From the NCBI RefSeq assembly GCF_023230885.1, contig NZ_JALNWM010000030.1, positions 1-20,463 on the forward strand: a stretch of DNA of 20,463 bases, in the 5' to 3' direction. Shown piece by piece: positions 6,905-14,088 of the stretch (its first letter is position 1; each line of letters starts with the position of its first letter). Below the pieces are notes generated by a model. It was not told the DNA's origin and searched no databases. It was given only the letters and a program-made list of their open reading frames with translations. Both the position numbers and the translations under genes were made by a program. The DNA is from Desulfocurvus sp. (GTDB lineage Bacteria > Desulfobacterota > Desulfovibrionia > Desulfovibrionales > Desulfovibrionaceae).

Positions 6905-7512
6905 CCCACAGCGCCCTGACCAGGGAACAGATTGACCGCGCCATAGACTTCCACGGCCACCAGTGCCCGGGGCTGGCCATCGGCCTGCGCGCGGCGGAAC
7001 TGTGCCTGCGCGAGTTCGGCCACAACAACGACGTGCCCATCACCGCGGTGGTGGAAACCGACATGTGCGGCGTGGACGCCATTCAGGCGCTCACCGGCTG
7101 CACCGTGGGCAAGGGCAACTTCATCCAGCGCGACCACGGCAAGATGGCCTTCACCTTCTACCGCCACGCCGACGGCAAGGGCCTGCGCGCCCTGCTCAGG
7201 CCCTCGGCCCGGCCCATGCGCCCCGAGGCCAGCGAGCTGCAACGCAAGGTCAACGAGGGCAACGCCAGCCCCGAGGACCGCGCCCGGCTGCAAGCCCTGC
7301 GCGCCGAGGCCATGCGCACCCTCCTGGAGCTGCCCCTGGAGGAGGTCTTCGAGGTCCAGCCCCCCGCCACGCCCATCCCGCGCGGCCCGAGCATCCTGGA
7401 AAGCCTGGCCTGCGCCGACTGCGGCGAGCTGACCATGGAGTCGCGCACCCGGCGCCTGGAAGGCCGGACCCTGTGCATCCCCTGCTTCGAGAAGCGCGAC
7501 CAGAAGCGCTGA
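6901..7512 (+). CDS. FmdE-family metal-binding protein with C-terminal zinc ribbon
   Basis: A 203-residue cytosolic protein of the FmdE/FwdE family (PF02663), named for a subunit encoded with methanogen formylmethanofuran dehydrogenase. The N-terminal domain has FHGHQCPG (17-24), whose His18, His20 and Cys22 are likely metal ligands. It also has the conserved ETDMCGVDAIQALTGCTVGKGN (52-73). A helical linker of about 60 residues leads to a zinc ribbon with CADC (171-174) and CIPC (192-195). No formylmethanofuran dehydrogenase gene is in the window, and the role of stand-alone FmdE proteins is not settled. Being last in an operon with a metal-complex-type importer, joined by ATGA overlap and with GGGAGG upstream, it may receive or process the imported metal or cofactor (inference). 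Confidence 0.93.
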   Translation: MTHSALTREQIDRAIDFHGHQCPGLAIGLRAAELCLREFGHNNDVPITAVVETDMCGVDAIQALTGCTVGKGNFIQRDHGKMAFTFYRHADGKGLRALLRPSARPMRPEASELQRKVNEGNASPEDRARLQALRAEAMRTLLELPLEEVFEVQPPATPIPRGPSILESLACADCGELTMESRTRRLEGRTLCIPCFEKRDQKR

Positions 7513-7521
7513 CCGCCCGCC

Positions 7522-7556
7522 CCGCCCCGCCCGGCACCCGCCCCCGGGCGGGGCGG
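7522..7556. terminator. Perfect 13-bp GC hairpin between convergent operons
   Basis: CCGCCCCGCCCGG (7522-7534) and CCGGGCGGGGCGG (7544-7556) are exact complements with a 9-base loop. The hairpin begins nine bases after the FmdE-family stop and ends five bases before the tamB stop, so it could end transcription from both sides. The stem is entirely G and C, and there is only TT after it, so it is not a textbook intrinsic terminator. Confidence 0.6.
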
Positions 7557-7561
7557 TTCGC

Positions 7562-10500
7562 CTAGTAGTCCTTTTTCCAGTACACCCCGACGCCCCCGGA
7601 GGCGTTACCCGCCGTGCCGGTGACGCCCACGTCCGGGGTCAGCTCCACGTCCACGGACACGCTGTCCTCGCCGGTGCCCGTGTCGTGCTGCACCTCCAGG
7701 TACACCCGCTCGTGGATGTACTTGCCCGCGCCAACGCGCATGCCCTCGCCGCCCTCGCCCTGGCTGACGCCCAGCTGGTCCAGCCCCGCCAGGGCGCGCA
7801 GGGTGCCCACGGGATCGAACCCGCCGCCCCCGCCCGAGAGCTGCCGCAGGGCCGAGGCGAGCTGGAAGGCCTGCACGGGGCTCAGGGAGGCCATGGAACG
7901 CCCGAAAAGCAGCCGCGAGAGGATCTCGTCCCTGGGCAGGGCCGGGTCGGAATCCAGGGCCAGGGTGAAGCGGTCCGCCGGCCCCCGGAGGGTGGCGGTC
8001 ACCGCGGCGTCCGGCACGCCGACCCCGGCCTCCACGTCCAGGTCGGGCACCAGGGAGGTGCCGGTAAAGGCCAGGGTGCCCGTGGAGATGTCGAACACGC
8101 GGTCCAGGAAACGGAAGGTGCCGCGCACGGTGGACAACCGTCCGCCCAGGACCGGGGCGGCCGTGGTTCCGGCGGCGTCCACCGCGCCCCGGAATTCCAC
8201 CTCCAGCCCGCGGCCCCGGACGTGAAAGCGCCCCGGCACCTCCAGGCGCACATCCAGGCCCAGGGGTGCGCCGCCCCCGGCGGACCGGGCGGCGCCCCCG
8301 GCGCCCCCGGCGCCCCCGCGCTCCAGCCCCTCGGGCACGTTCACCTCGCGCACCTCCAGGTCCGGCGGGCCGCCGGGCAGCGCGTCGGGCACGCGCACCT
8401 CCACCGAAGGCAGGGTCAGCCGGGCGCGCAACACGGGCTGCGGGGCGCCGTCCTCCAGGTCGAGGGTGCCGTCCGCCGTGGCCGTGACCAGGCGATGGCG
8501 CAGCAGCGTGGCCTCGCGCAGCACGGCGTGCAGGGCGAAGGCCGGGCTGGCGCCGGGGGTCCAGTGCCCCGTGGCCCGGATCCGCCCCGGGCCGCCGTCC
8601 GTGGCGTTCAGGGCCCGCAGGCGAAGGGCGTCGTTCTCGAAATCCGCCTCGGCGTGCAGGGCGTCCAGAATGAGCCCCAGGCCGGTGTGCTCGTAGCGCG
8701 CGCCGTCCACCCGGGCCGTGCCCCGGGCCCGGGGCCGCTCCCAGGTGCCCTCCAGGGTGGCGTCCAGGTCCAGCGAGCCGGAAAGCAGTTGCTCCCCGTC
8801 GGCCAGCAGGGCCTGCGCCAGGGCCAGGTCCAGCCGCCCCCGGACGAACCCGCCGACGGCCCCCGGCCCGGGCGCCAGCCCCGAAAGCCCGGCCCCGGGC
8901 CGCAGGGGCAGCGTTGCCCGTGCGTCCAGCCGGGAGGCGCCGCCCGCGTCCAGGGCCAGGGTCAGGGCCGTGCCCCCGGGGCCCGCCTCGCCGCGCAGGG
9001 TGAAGGCCGCCTCGGGCGCCGGGGCCCGGAGGCCGTCGGCTTCCCCCGCCAGGACGCGCAGGCGCCCCCCGGCGTCCAGGGTGAGCTGCGGCGCACCGGC
9101 CGGGCCGCCAGCCTCCAGGTCGGCGTCCAGCTCCCCGTCCAGGGGCAGCCCGCCCAGCGCCAGCAGCGGCCCCAGGGGCAGGCTCCTGGCCCGGGCCTCC
9201 AGGGTCGCGTCCGGGCCGTCCAGGGCCGCGTCGGCCCGCAGGGAGCCCGGCCCCAGGGCCGCGTCCAGCCCCGCCAGGCGCCAGCCCGCCGCGCCCCACT
9301 CCAGGCGCGCCTCGCGCCGCAGGGCCAGGGGCAGCCCTGCCCAGCGGCCCCGGGCCGCGTCCAGGCGCAGGGCCCCGCCGCCCCCGCCCAGGGCCAGGGC
9401 CCCGGAAAGCTGCATCCGCGTGTCGCCCCCGGCGGCGCGGCCCTGGGCCCGGAGGGTGAAATCCAGGGCCCGGACCGGCCCCCGGGCGTCCAGCCGCGCC
9501 GTGTCCAGGGCCAGCCCCCCCAGGGCGGCGGCCTCCACGTCCACGGTGCCGTCCACCTCGGGGCTGCCCAGCGCGTCGGACACCACGGCCCGCAGCTCCA
9601 GCCCCCGCGCGGACAGCCCCCCCAGGCGCAGGGCCCCGGCCCGGGCCGCCAGTTCCAGGCGCTGGCCCCCGGGCGTCGCGGCCAGGGCCGCGCGGGCCTC
9701 CAGGGCCCGCAAGGCGTCCGCGCCCTCCTCCAGGGTCAGGCGCGCCTCGCCGTCCAGGCCGCTGGCCGCGGCGTTCCAGGCCAGGGTGGCCTTCAGGGCC
9801 AGGGGCAGCCAGGGGCCCGCGCCGGACGCGGATTCGCCGCCCGGGGCCCCGGCCAGGGCGTCGGCGCGCAGCCCGGCGCGCAGGGCCAGCTCCACGGCGG
9901 GCGCGGCCCAGGGCCCCCGGGCCACGGCCCGGCCCGAGGCGGCGCGCAGCTCTGCCCCGGGCAGCTCCGCCCCCGCCAGGGTCAAGTCCGCCCGGGCCGT
10001 GCCCGCCTCCAGGTCGCCGTCCAGGGCCAGTTCCAGGGCCAGCCCGCGCAGGACGGCGGCACCGGCTTCGGGGCTGCCGGGCCCCGGGGCCAGGGCCAGG
10101 CCCTGGACCGCCACCCGGGCCGTCAGGGCCAGGGTGTCGTCATCCAGGCCCCAGGCCCCCCCCGCGTCGACCTCCAGCGCCCGGGACCGCAGCCGCGCGT
10201 CGGCCAGGGTCAGACGCGCCCCGGCCCCCGTCGCGAGGGTCGCCACGCCATCCAGGGCCGCCCGGGGGCCCAGCAGCGCGGCAGCGGACGCGGACAACCC
10301 CGGCCCGGGCTCCAGCCGCCCCGAGTACTGCGCCCGCACCTCGGACCAGCCGTCCGGCCCGCCCGTGGCGACCTCGGCGTCCAGGTCCAGGGCCGCCCCG
10401 GCGGCCGCCGACGGCGCGCCGTCCAGGAGCCCCAGGTCCGCCAGGGCCAGCCGCAGCCGCGCCGTGGCCCCTGCCGCGTCCAGGGCCCCTGCGCCCGAAA

Positions 10501-11923
10501 GGGTGGCTCCGGCGCCGGGCAGGGCCACGGCCAGCTCATCCACCAGCCAGCGGCCCGTGTCGGCCTCCCGGGGTGCGGCGGGGCGCAGGGCCGCCCGGGC
10601 CGTGCCCGGCCCCAGGGGCCAGCCCGCCAGGGCCAGCCCGGCCCACCGTCCATCAAGCCCGGCGTCCAGGGCCTGGCCCCGGGTGGCGTCCAGGGTGGCG
10701 ACGGCCTCCAGGGCCGCCCCGGCCAGGGTCAGATCCTCCCATGCCAGCCCGGCGGCCTCCAGCCCGGCCCGGGCGCGCATGCGCTCCGGCGGCCCCTGGC
10801 CGTCCAGGTTCAGGGCGCCGGGAGCCTCAAGGGCCACCCCGGCCTCGCGCGCGGCGGCGGCCACCAGCCCGGGCGCGGCCTGCGCGCGCCAGTCCAGGCG
10901 CCAGCCGTCCAGGTCCGCCGTGGCGTCCAGGATCAGGTCGCCCGGGGCCAGCCCCAGGGTCAGCCCGCGCACGCGCAGGGCCCCGCCGTCCAGCTCCGCC
11001 GCGCCCGAAAGGCTCGCCGCGCGGCCGAGGGCGGCCTCCAGGGCGGCGGGCAGCACCCCGGGCTCCAGCTCCGCGCGGCCCGAAAAATCCATGCCCGGCG
11101 CCCCGGCACCGGCCCGGGCGCCGATGCTCCCGGCCAGGGCACCCACACCGTCCATGCGCGCGTCCGCCTCGCCCGCCAGGGCGCCCAGGGGCCCGGCCAG
11201 GGCCAGGCGCAGCCGCGCCGCGCCGCCGGGCAGCCCGGCCAGCCGGGCCAGCAGTCCCGCCGGGTCCTCGGCCTCCAGGGCCAGGCGCAGGGTGGCCCCT
11301 GCCGGGTCGTAGGCGGCGTCCAGGGCCAGCCCCTGGGCCGCCCCGCCCCGAGGCTCCAGGCCGCGCACGCGCGCATGGACCTCAAGCCCCCCGGGGCCCG
11401 AGCGCGCGGCGCCGGAAACGGCGTAGGCCCCCGGCTGCCCGGCCACCTCCGGGCCCAGCTCCAGGCGCGCCACATCCAGGGCGCCCAGGCGCGCATCCGG
11501 CAGCCGCACCGTCCACGGCCCGGACGCGGCGCCGCGCGCCGGGGGCGCGGCCTCCCCCCCTGCCGCCCCCGGCCCGGGCAGGCGCTCCAGGCCCACCCGC
11601 TCCACGGCCAGCCGGGCCACGTCCAGCCGCCCGGCCAGCAGCGGCCAGGGGGCCAGCTCCAGCTCCAGCCCGCGGACCTCCAGCCAGGGCCCGGCGGCGT
11701 CGGCCAGGGCCGCGTACTCCACGCGCAGCCGCCCTGCGAGGTCGATATCCAGCCCGCGCAGGCTGAGGGCCCAGGGCTCGGCGCCCCGGGCGGCGCGCTC
11801 CAGGGCGCGGGCCAGAAGCCGTCCGCCCGCCTGGCTGGCCGCCAGCCAGGCCAGGGCCGCCAGCAGCGCCCCCAGCCCCAGGGCGGCCCAGCCCGCCGCG
11901 CGCAGCGCCCGTTTCCCGTTCAT
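7562..11923 (-). CDS. tamB: Translocation and assembly module protein TamB (DUF490)
   Basis: A 1453-residue protein, longer than the roughly 1260 of E. coli TamB. It has one N-terminal inner-membrane anchor (about 11-30, after a KR-containing start) and a very long Ala/Leu/Gly/Asp-rich body of short beta-strands, as expected of the periplasm-spanning beta-taco fold. The C-terminal third is the DUF490 domain, with stretches such as GGRLSTVRGTFRFLDRVFDI, LPRDEILSRLLFGR and the closing GVGVYWKKDY, which ends in an aromatic residue. TamB works with TamA in outer-membrane protein assembly and is also linked to phospholipid transport to the outer membrane. I chose the ATG at 11923 because a GAGGTG lies just before it; a GTG two codons upstream is part of that site. 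tamA ends eight bases upstream, so the two are coupled. Confidence 0.93.
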   Translation of the reverse strand: MNGKRALRAAGWAALGLGALLAALAWLAASQAGGRLLARALERAARGAEPWALSLRGLDIDLAGRLRVEYAALADAAGPWLEVRGLELELAPWPLLAGRLDVARLAVERVGLERLPGPGAAGGEAAPPARGAASGPWTVRLPDARLGALDVARLELGPEVAGQPGAYAVSGAARSGPGGLEVHARVRGLEPRGGAAQGLALDAAYDPAGATLRLALEAEDPAGLLARLAGLPGGAARLRLALAGPLGALAGEADARMDGVGALAGSIGARAGAGAPGMDFSGRAELEPGVLPAALEAALGRAASLSGAAELDGGALRVRGLTLGLAPGDLILDATADLDGWRLDWRAQAAPGLVAAAAREAGVALEAPGALNLDGQGPPERMRARAGLEAAGLAWEDLTLAGAALEAVATLDATRGQALDAGLDGRWAGLALAGWPLGPGTARAALRPAAPREADTGRWLVDELAVALPGAGATLSGAGALDAAGATARLRLALADLGLLDGAPSAAAGAALDLDAEVATGGPDGWSEVRAQYSGRLEPGPGLSASAAALLGPRAALDGVATLATGAGARLTLADARLRSRALEVDAGGAWGLDDDTLALTARVAVQGLALAPGPGSPEAGAAVLRGLALELALDGDLEAGTARADLTLAGAELPGAELRAASGRAVARGPWAAPAVELALRAGLRADALAGAPGGESASGAGPWLPLALKATLAWNAAASGLDGEARLTLEEGADALRALEARAALAATPGGQRLELAARAGALRLGGLSARGLELRAVVSDALGSPEVDGTVDVEAAALGGLALDTARLDARGPVRALDFTLRAQGRAAGGDTRMQLSGALALGGGGGALRLDAARGRWAGLPLALRREARLEWGAAGWRLAGLDAALGPGSLRADAALDGPDATLEARARSLPLGPLLALGGLPLDGELDADLEAGGPAGAPQLTLDAGGRLRVLAGEADGLRAPAPEAAFTLRGEAGPGGTALTLALDAGGASRLDARATLPLRPGAGLSGLAPGPGAVGGFVRGRLDLALAQALLADGEQLLSGSLDLDATLEGTWERPRARGTARVDGARYEHTGLGLILDALHAEADFENDALRLRALNATDGGPGRIRATGHWTPGASPAFALHAVLREATLLRHRLVTATADGTLDLEDGAPQPVLRARLTLPSVEVRVPDALPGGPPDLEVREVNVPEGLERGGAGGAGGAARSAGGGAPLGLDVRLEVPGRFHVRGRGLEVEFRGAVDAAGTTAAPVLGGRLSTVRGTFRFLDRVFDISTGTLAFTGTSLVPDLDVEAGVGVPDAAVTATLRGPADRFTLALDSDPALPRDEILSRLLFGRSMASLSPVQAFQLASALRQLSGGGGGFDPVGTLRALAGLDQLGVSQGEGGEGMRVGAGKYIHERVYLEVQHDTGTGEDSVSVDVELTPDVGVTGTAGNASGGVGVYWKKDY
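8291..8317. repeat. Three perfect tandem copies of a 9-bp unit inside tamB
   Basis: GGCGCCCCC occurs three times without a gap. On the tamB coding strand it encodes three Gly-Gly-Ala triplets in a Gly/Ala-rich linker that sits inside the C-terminal DUF490 region. Because the unit is nine bases long, gain or loss of copies would keep the frame. Confidence 0.85.
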
Positions 11924-11930
11924 GCGCACC

Positions 11931-13919
11931 TCAGAACGCCTGGCCGATGCCCGCGTAGACCTGGAAGGCGTCGTCCACGCCCTGGCGGCGGTTCATGGGG
12001 ACGGCCACGTCCAGGCGCAGGGGGCCGAAGGCCGTAAAATAGCGCAGGCCCAGGCCCGCGCCCCAGAAAAACGGCCCGTCCAGGTCCGGCACGGGATCGC
12101 GATAGGCCGAGCCGCCGTCCACGAAGGCCACAAGCCCCCAGGAATCCTCCAGGCGCAGGCGCGCCTCGGCGGAGCACTCCAGCAGCGAACGCCCGCCAAG
12201 GGGCGTGTTGCCCTCGGTCTCGCCCGCGAGCTGGTAGCCGTAGCCGCGCACGGAGCCGCCGCCGCCCGCGTAGAGCCGCAGGTCGGCGGGCACGTCGGCG
12301 AAGGCCGCGCCCTGGATGGAGCCCCAGGCCCCGCGCAGGCCCAGGGTCAGCCGCCGCCACGGGCTGAAGGCCGCGCTGCCCGCGCCGCGCAGGCGCCACA
12401 GGCGCGTGCCGCCGCCCAGGGTGTCCTGGAACGGGGCCGCGCCCACGGACAGGGCAAAGCCCCGGGTGGGGTCGAGCACGGCGTCGCGCGTGTCCAGCCG
12501 GGCGGTGAGGGGCAGGTAGATGAAACCCGTGGCGTCGGTGCTGTCCAGGATGGGGTCGCGCTGGTGGGAATAGCGGTAGCCCACGCCCGCGCTGGCGCCC
12601 AGGCCGTCGCCGAAGCGGCGGTCCAGCACGGTTGAAACGTCCGTGGCCGAGTTGGTGTAGGCGTCGCTGCGCTCGGAGGTCGCGTCCAGCCGGGTGACGA
12701 GATCCTGGTCGCGGTCCAGCACGCGGGGCTTGCGGAACTCCAGCTCCGCGCCGCGGCGCAGCTTGTCGGCGCGCAGGGTGGCCGACAGGCGCTCCCCGGC
12801 GCCCAGGACGTTGCGGTGCTCCCAGCGCACGGAACCGCCCGGGCCGAAGTCGCTGGTGAAATCCGCGCCCAGGCGCACGGTGCGCTCCAGGCGCGGCGTC
12901 AGGACGAATTCCACGTCCAGCCGCCCGGCGTCCAGGGGCCCCGAGGTGTCGGCCTCCACCCGCGAGAACAGGCCCGTGGCAAACAGCGCCTCGCGGCCCC
13001 GCTCCACCAGCGAGGCGCGGTAGGGCTCGCCCTCGCGCCAGGGGACGAGCCCGCGCAGGTAGCCCTCGTCCACCTCCGGGGCGGCGTCCGCGCCCGCCTC
13101 GCCGCCCGCGCGCAGGCGCAGCGCGCCGAACACGGCCCGGGGCCCCGCGTCGGCGCGGTACACGGCGCGGACCTCGCGGGTGGCGTGGTCGGCGGTCAGG
13201 TCCAGGCCCTCCAGGGCCGCCCGGGGCCGCCCCCCCTCGCCCAGCAGGCCGATCAGGGCGCTCCCGGCGGCCTGGACCTCGTCGGCGCGATAGGGCCGCC
13301 CGGGGGCGAGCCCGATGTCCCCGGGGGCCACGGCGGGCCCGGCGCCGTCCGGGGTGCGCACGCGGATCTCCACCGCCCCCAGGACGAAGCGCGGCCCGGG
13401 CCGGACGGAGAAGACCACCAGCGGACGCCCGGCGACGCCCGGCGACGCGCCCCCCTCGGCCGGGGACTCCACCAGCGCCCGCACCCGGCCCTGGAAATAG
13501 CCGAAGGCGCGCAGCACCGCCGCGAGGCGCGGCTCGTCGTCACGCGCGCGGCGCAGCAGCAGCGCCGGGGACTGGGGCGCCTCGTCGCGCCGGGCCCGGG
13601 CCTGGGAGGCGTCCAGCAGCGCCTGGCGCACCTCCGGGGGCAGCCCGCCGTCCTGCTGGCCGAGCAGCGGCCCCAGCAGCGGGACCGCCGCCACCCCGGA
13701 CGGCGCGGGCGCCCCAGGCGCGTCGGCCCCGGGCTCCACGCGCAGCTCCACGCCATAGGCGCCCCCGACCCCCAGCAGATCGAGGGGCAGCAGGTCCGCC
13801 GGGTCGGCGGCCAGGGCCGGGGCGCCGACCGCGCAGCAGGCGACAAGCAGCAGCGGGATCCAGAATCCCCGGCACGGGAAGGCCGCGGCGCGGCGAAGGA
13901 GATGCAGGGCTCGCGTCAT
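11931..13919 (-). CDS. tamA: Outer-membrane Omp85-family assembly protein TamA
   Basis: A 662-residue outer-membrane protein. A signal peptide is present (hydrophobic core about 19-33, cleavage after ALA at residue 37). POTRA domains follow, the last closing with the family-typical YRASLVERGREALFATGLFSRVEAD. A 16-strand-type beta-barrel fills the C-terminal half, with VRGY (557-560), the lid-lock motif of Omp85 proteins, and a final QVYAGIGQAF ending in Phe as a barrel signal. The first POTRA region (about 50-150) is expanded by a Pro/Ala/Gly-rich stretch. The frame is open 45 codons further up, but the signal peptide starts at 13919 and a GAGGA lies about ten bases before it. It is transcribed directly before tamB, its usual partner. 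Confidence 0.92.
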   Translation of the reverse strand: MTRALHLLRRAAAFPCRGFWIPLLLVACCAVGAPALAADPADLLPLDLLGVGGAYGVELRVEPGADAPGAPAPSGVAAVPLLGPLLGQQDGGLPPEVRQALLDASQARARRDEAPQSPALLLRRARDDEPRLAAVLRAFGYFQGRVRALVESPAEGGASPGVAGRPLVVFSVRPGPRFVLGAVEIRVRTPDGAGPAVAPGDIGLAPGRPYRADEVQAAGSALIGLLGEGGRPRAALEGLDLTADHATREVRAVYRADAGPRAVFGALRLRAGGEAGADAAPEVDEGYLRGLVPWREGEPYRASLVERGREALFATGLFSRVEADTSGPLDAGRLDVEFVLTPRLERTVRLGADFTSDFGPGGSVRWEHRNVLGAGERLSATLRADKLRRGAELEFRKPRVLDRDQDLVTRLDATSERSDAYTNSATDVSTVLDRRFGDGLGASAGVGYRYSHQRDPILDSTDATGFIYLPLTARLDTRDAVLDPTRGFALSVGAAPFQDTLGGGTRLWRLRGAGSAAFSPWRRLTLGLRGAWGSIQGAAFADVPADLRLYAGGGGSVRGYGYQLAGETEGNTPLGGRSLLECSAEARLRLEDSWGLVAFVDGGSAYRDPVPDLDGPFFWGAGLGLRYFTAFGPLRLDVAVPMNRRQGVDDAFQVYAGIGQAF

Positions 13920-13978
13920 GAATGGAGAATCCTCACGGCCGGGGCCGGGAGCGGACGCCCCGGGCCGGACAGAAGGAC

Positions 13979-14007
13979 ACGGTACGGGCAGCGGGGCCGT
14001 GTGTAAA
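13979..14007 (-). promoter_or_regulatory. Possible weak promoter of tamAB
   Basis: On the minus strand TTTACA (14007-14002, 5 of 6 bases of the -35 consensus) is followed after 17 bases by TACCGT (13984-13979, only 3 of 6). It begins in the tail of the second hairpin repeat, so a terminator-then-promoter layout before tamA is plausible. The -10 match is poor. Confidence 0.25.
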
Positions 14008-14024
14008 GGCTCCCCGCGCGGGGC
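14006..14024 (-). repeat. 19-bp palindromic repeat, copy nearer tamA (terminator-like)
   Basis: AAGGCTCCCCGCGCGGGGC on the plus strand, identical to the copy at 14065-14083. The central CCCCGCGCGGGG is self-complementary. Transcribed from the minus strand it reads hairpin then GAGCCTTTA, a weak terminator-like tail. It lies in the 169-base gap between the deacetylase stop and the tamA start. Confidence 0.65.
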
Positions 14025-14064
14025 AGGGCGCGTTGGCGCGCCGCCTGCGGTCAACGCTGTCGCG

Positions 14065-14083
14065 AAGGCTCCCCGCGCGGGGC
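14065..14083 (-). repeat. 19-bp palindromic repeat, copy nearer the deacetylase (terminator-like)
   Basis: An exact second copy of the 14006-14024 sequence, in the same orientation and 59 bases away. It starts (in transcript order) six bases after the deacetylase stop codon, the usual place for a terminator, but is followed only by CCTTCG. Two exact copies in a short gap point to a duplicated element rather than chance. Confidence 0.65.
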
Positions 14084-14088
14084 GGGGT

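Noticed and set aside
7562..11923. Dense recurrence of CCAGGGCC as a possible chromosomal signal (Chi- or KOPS-like)
   Set aside because: The octamer's complement GGCCCTGG appears on the coding strand of genes in both orientations, so it follows from the frequent codon pairs GCC-CTG and GGC-CCT rather than a strand-oriented signal.
7685..12037. A 1450-codon open frame on the plus strand, antisense to tamB
   Set aside because: Its translation is a Gln/Gly/Pro/Arg-rich string with no family features, no credible start, and it mirrors the tamB codons. TamB on the other strand has an anchor, DUF490 motifs and a correct start signal. Long antisense frames are expected at this GC content.
13920..14054. 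A 45-residue upstream extension of TamA
   Set aside because: The extension is Pro-rich and would bury the signal peptide. The ATG at 13919 begins a proper signal sequence with an upstream GAGGA.
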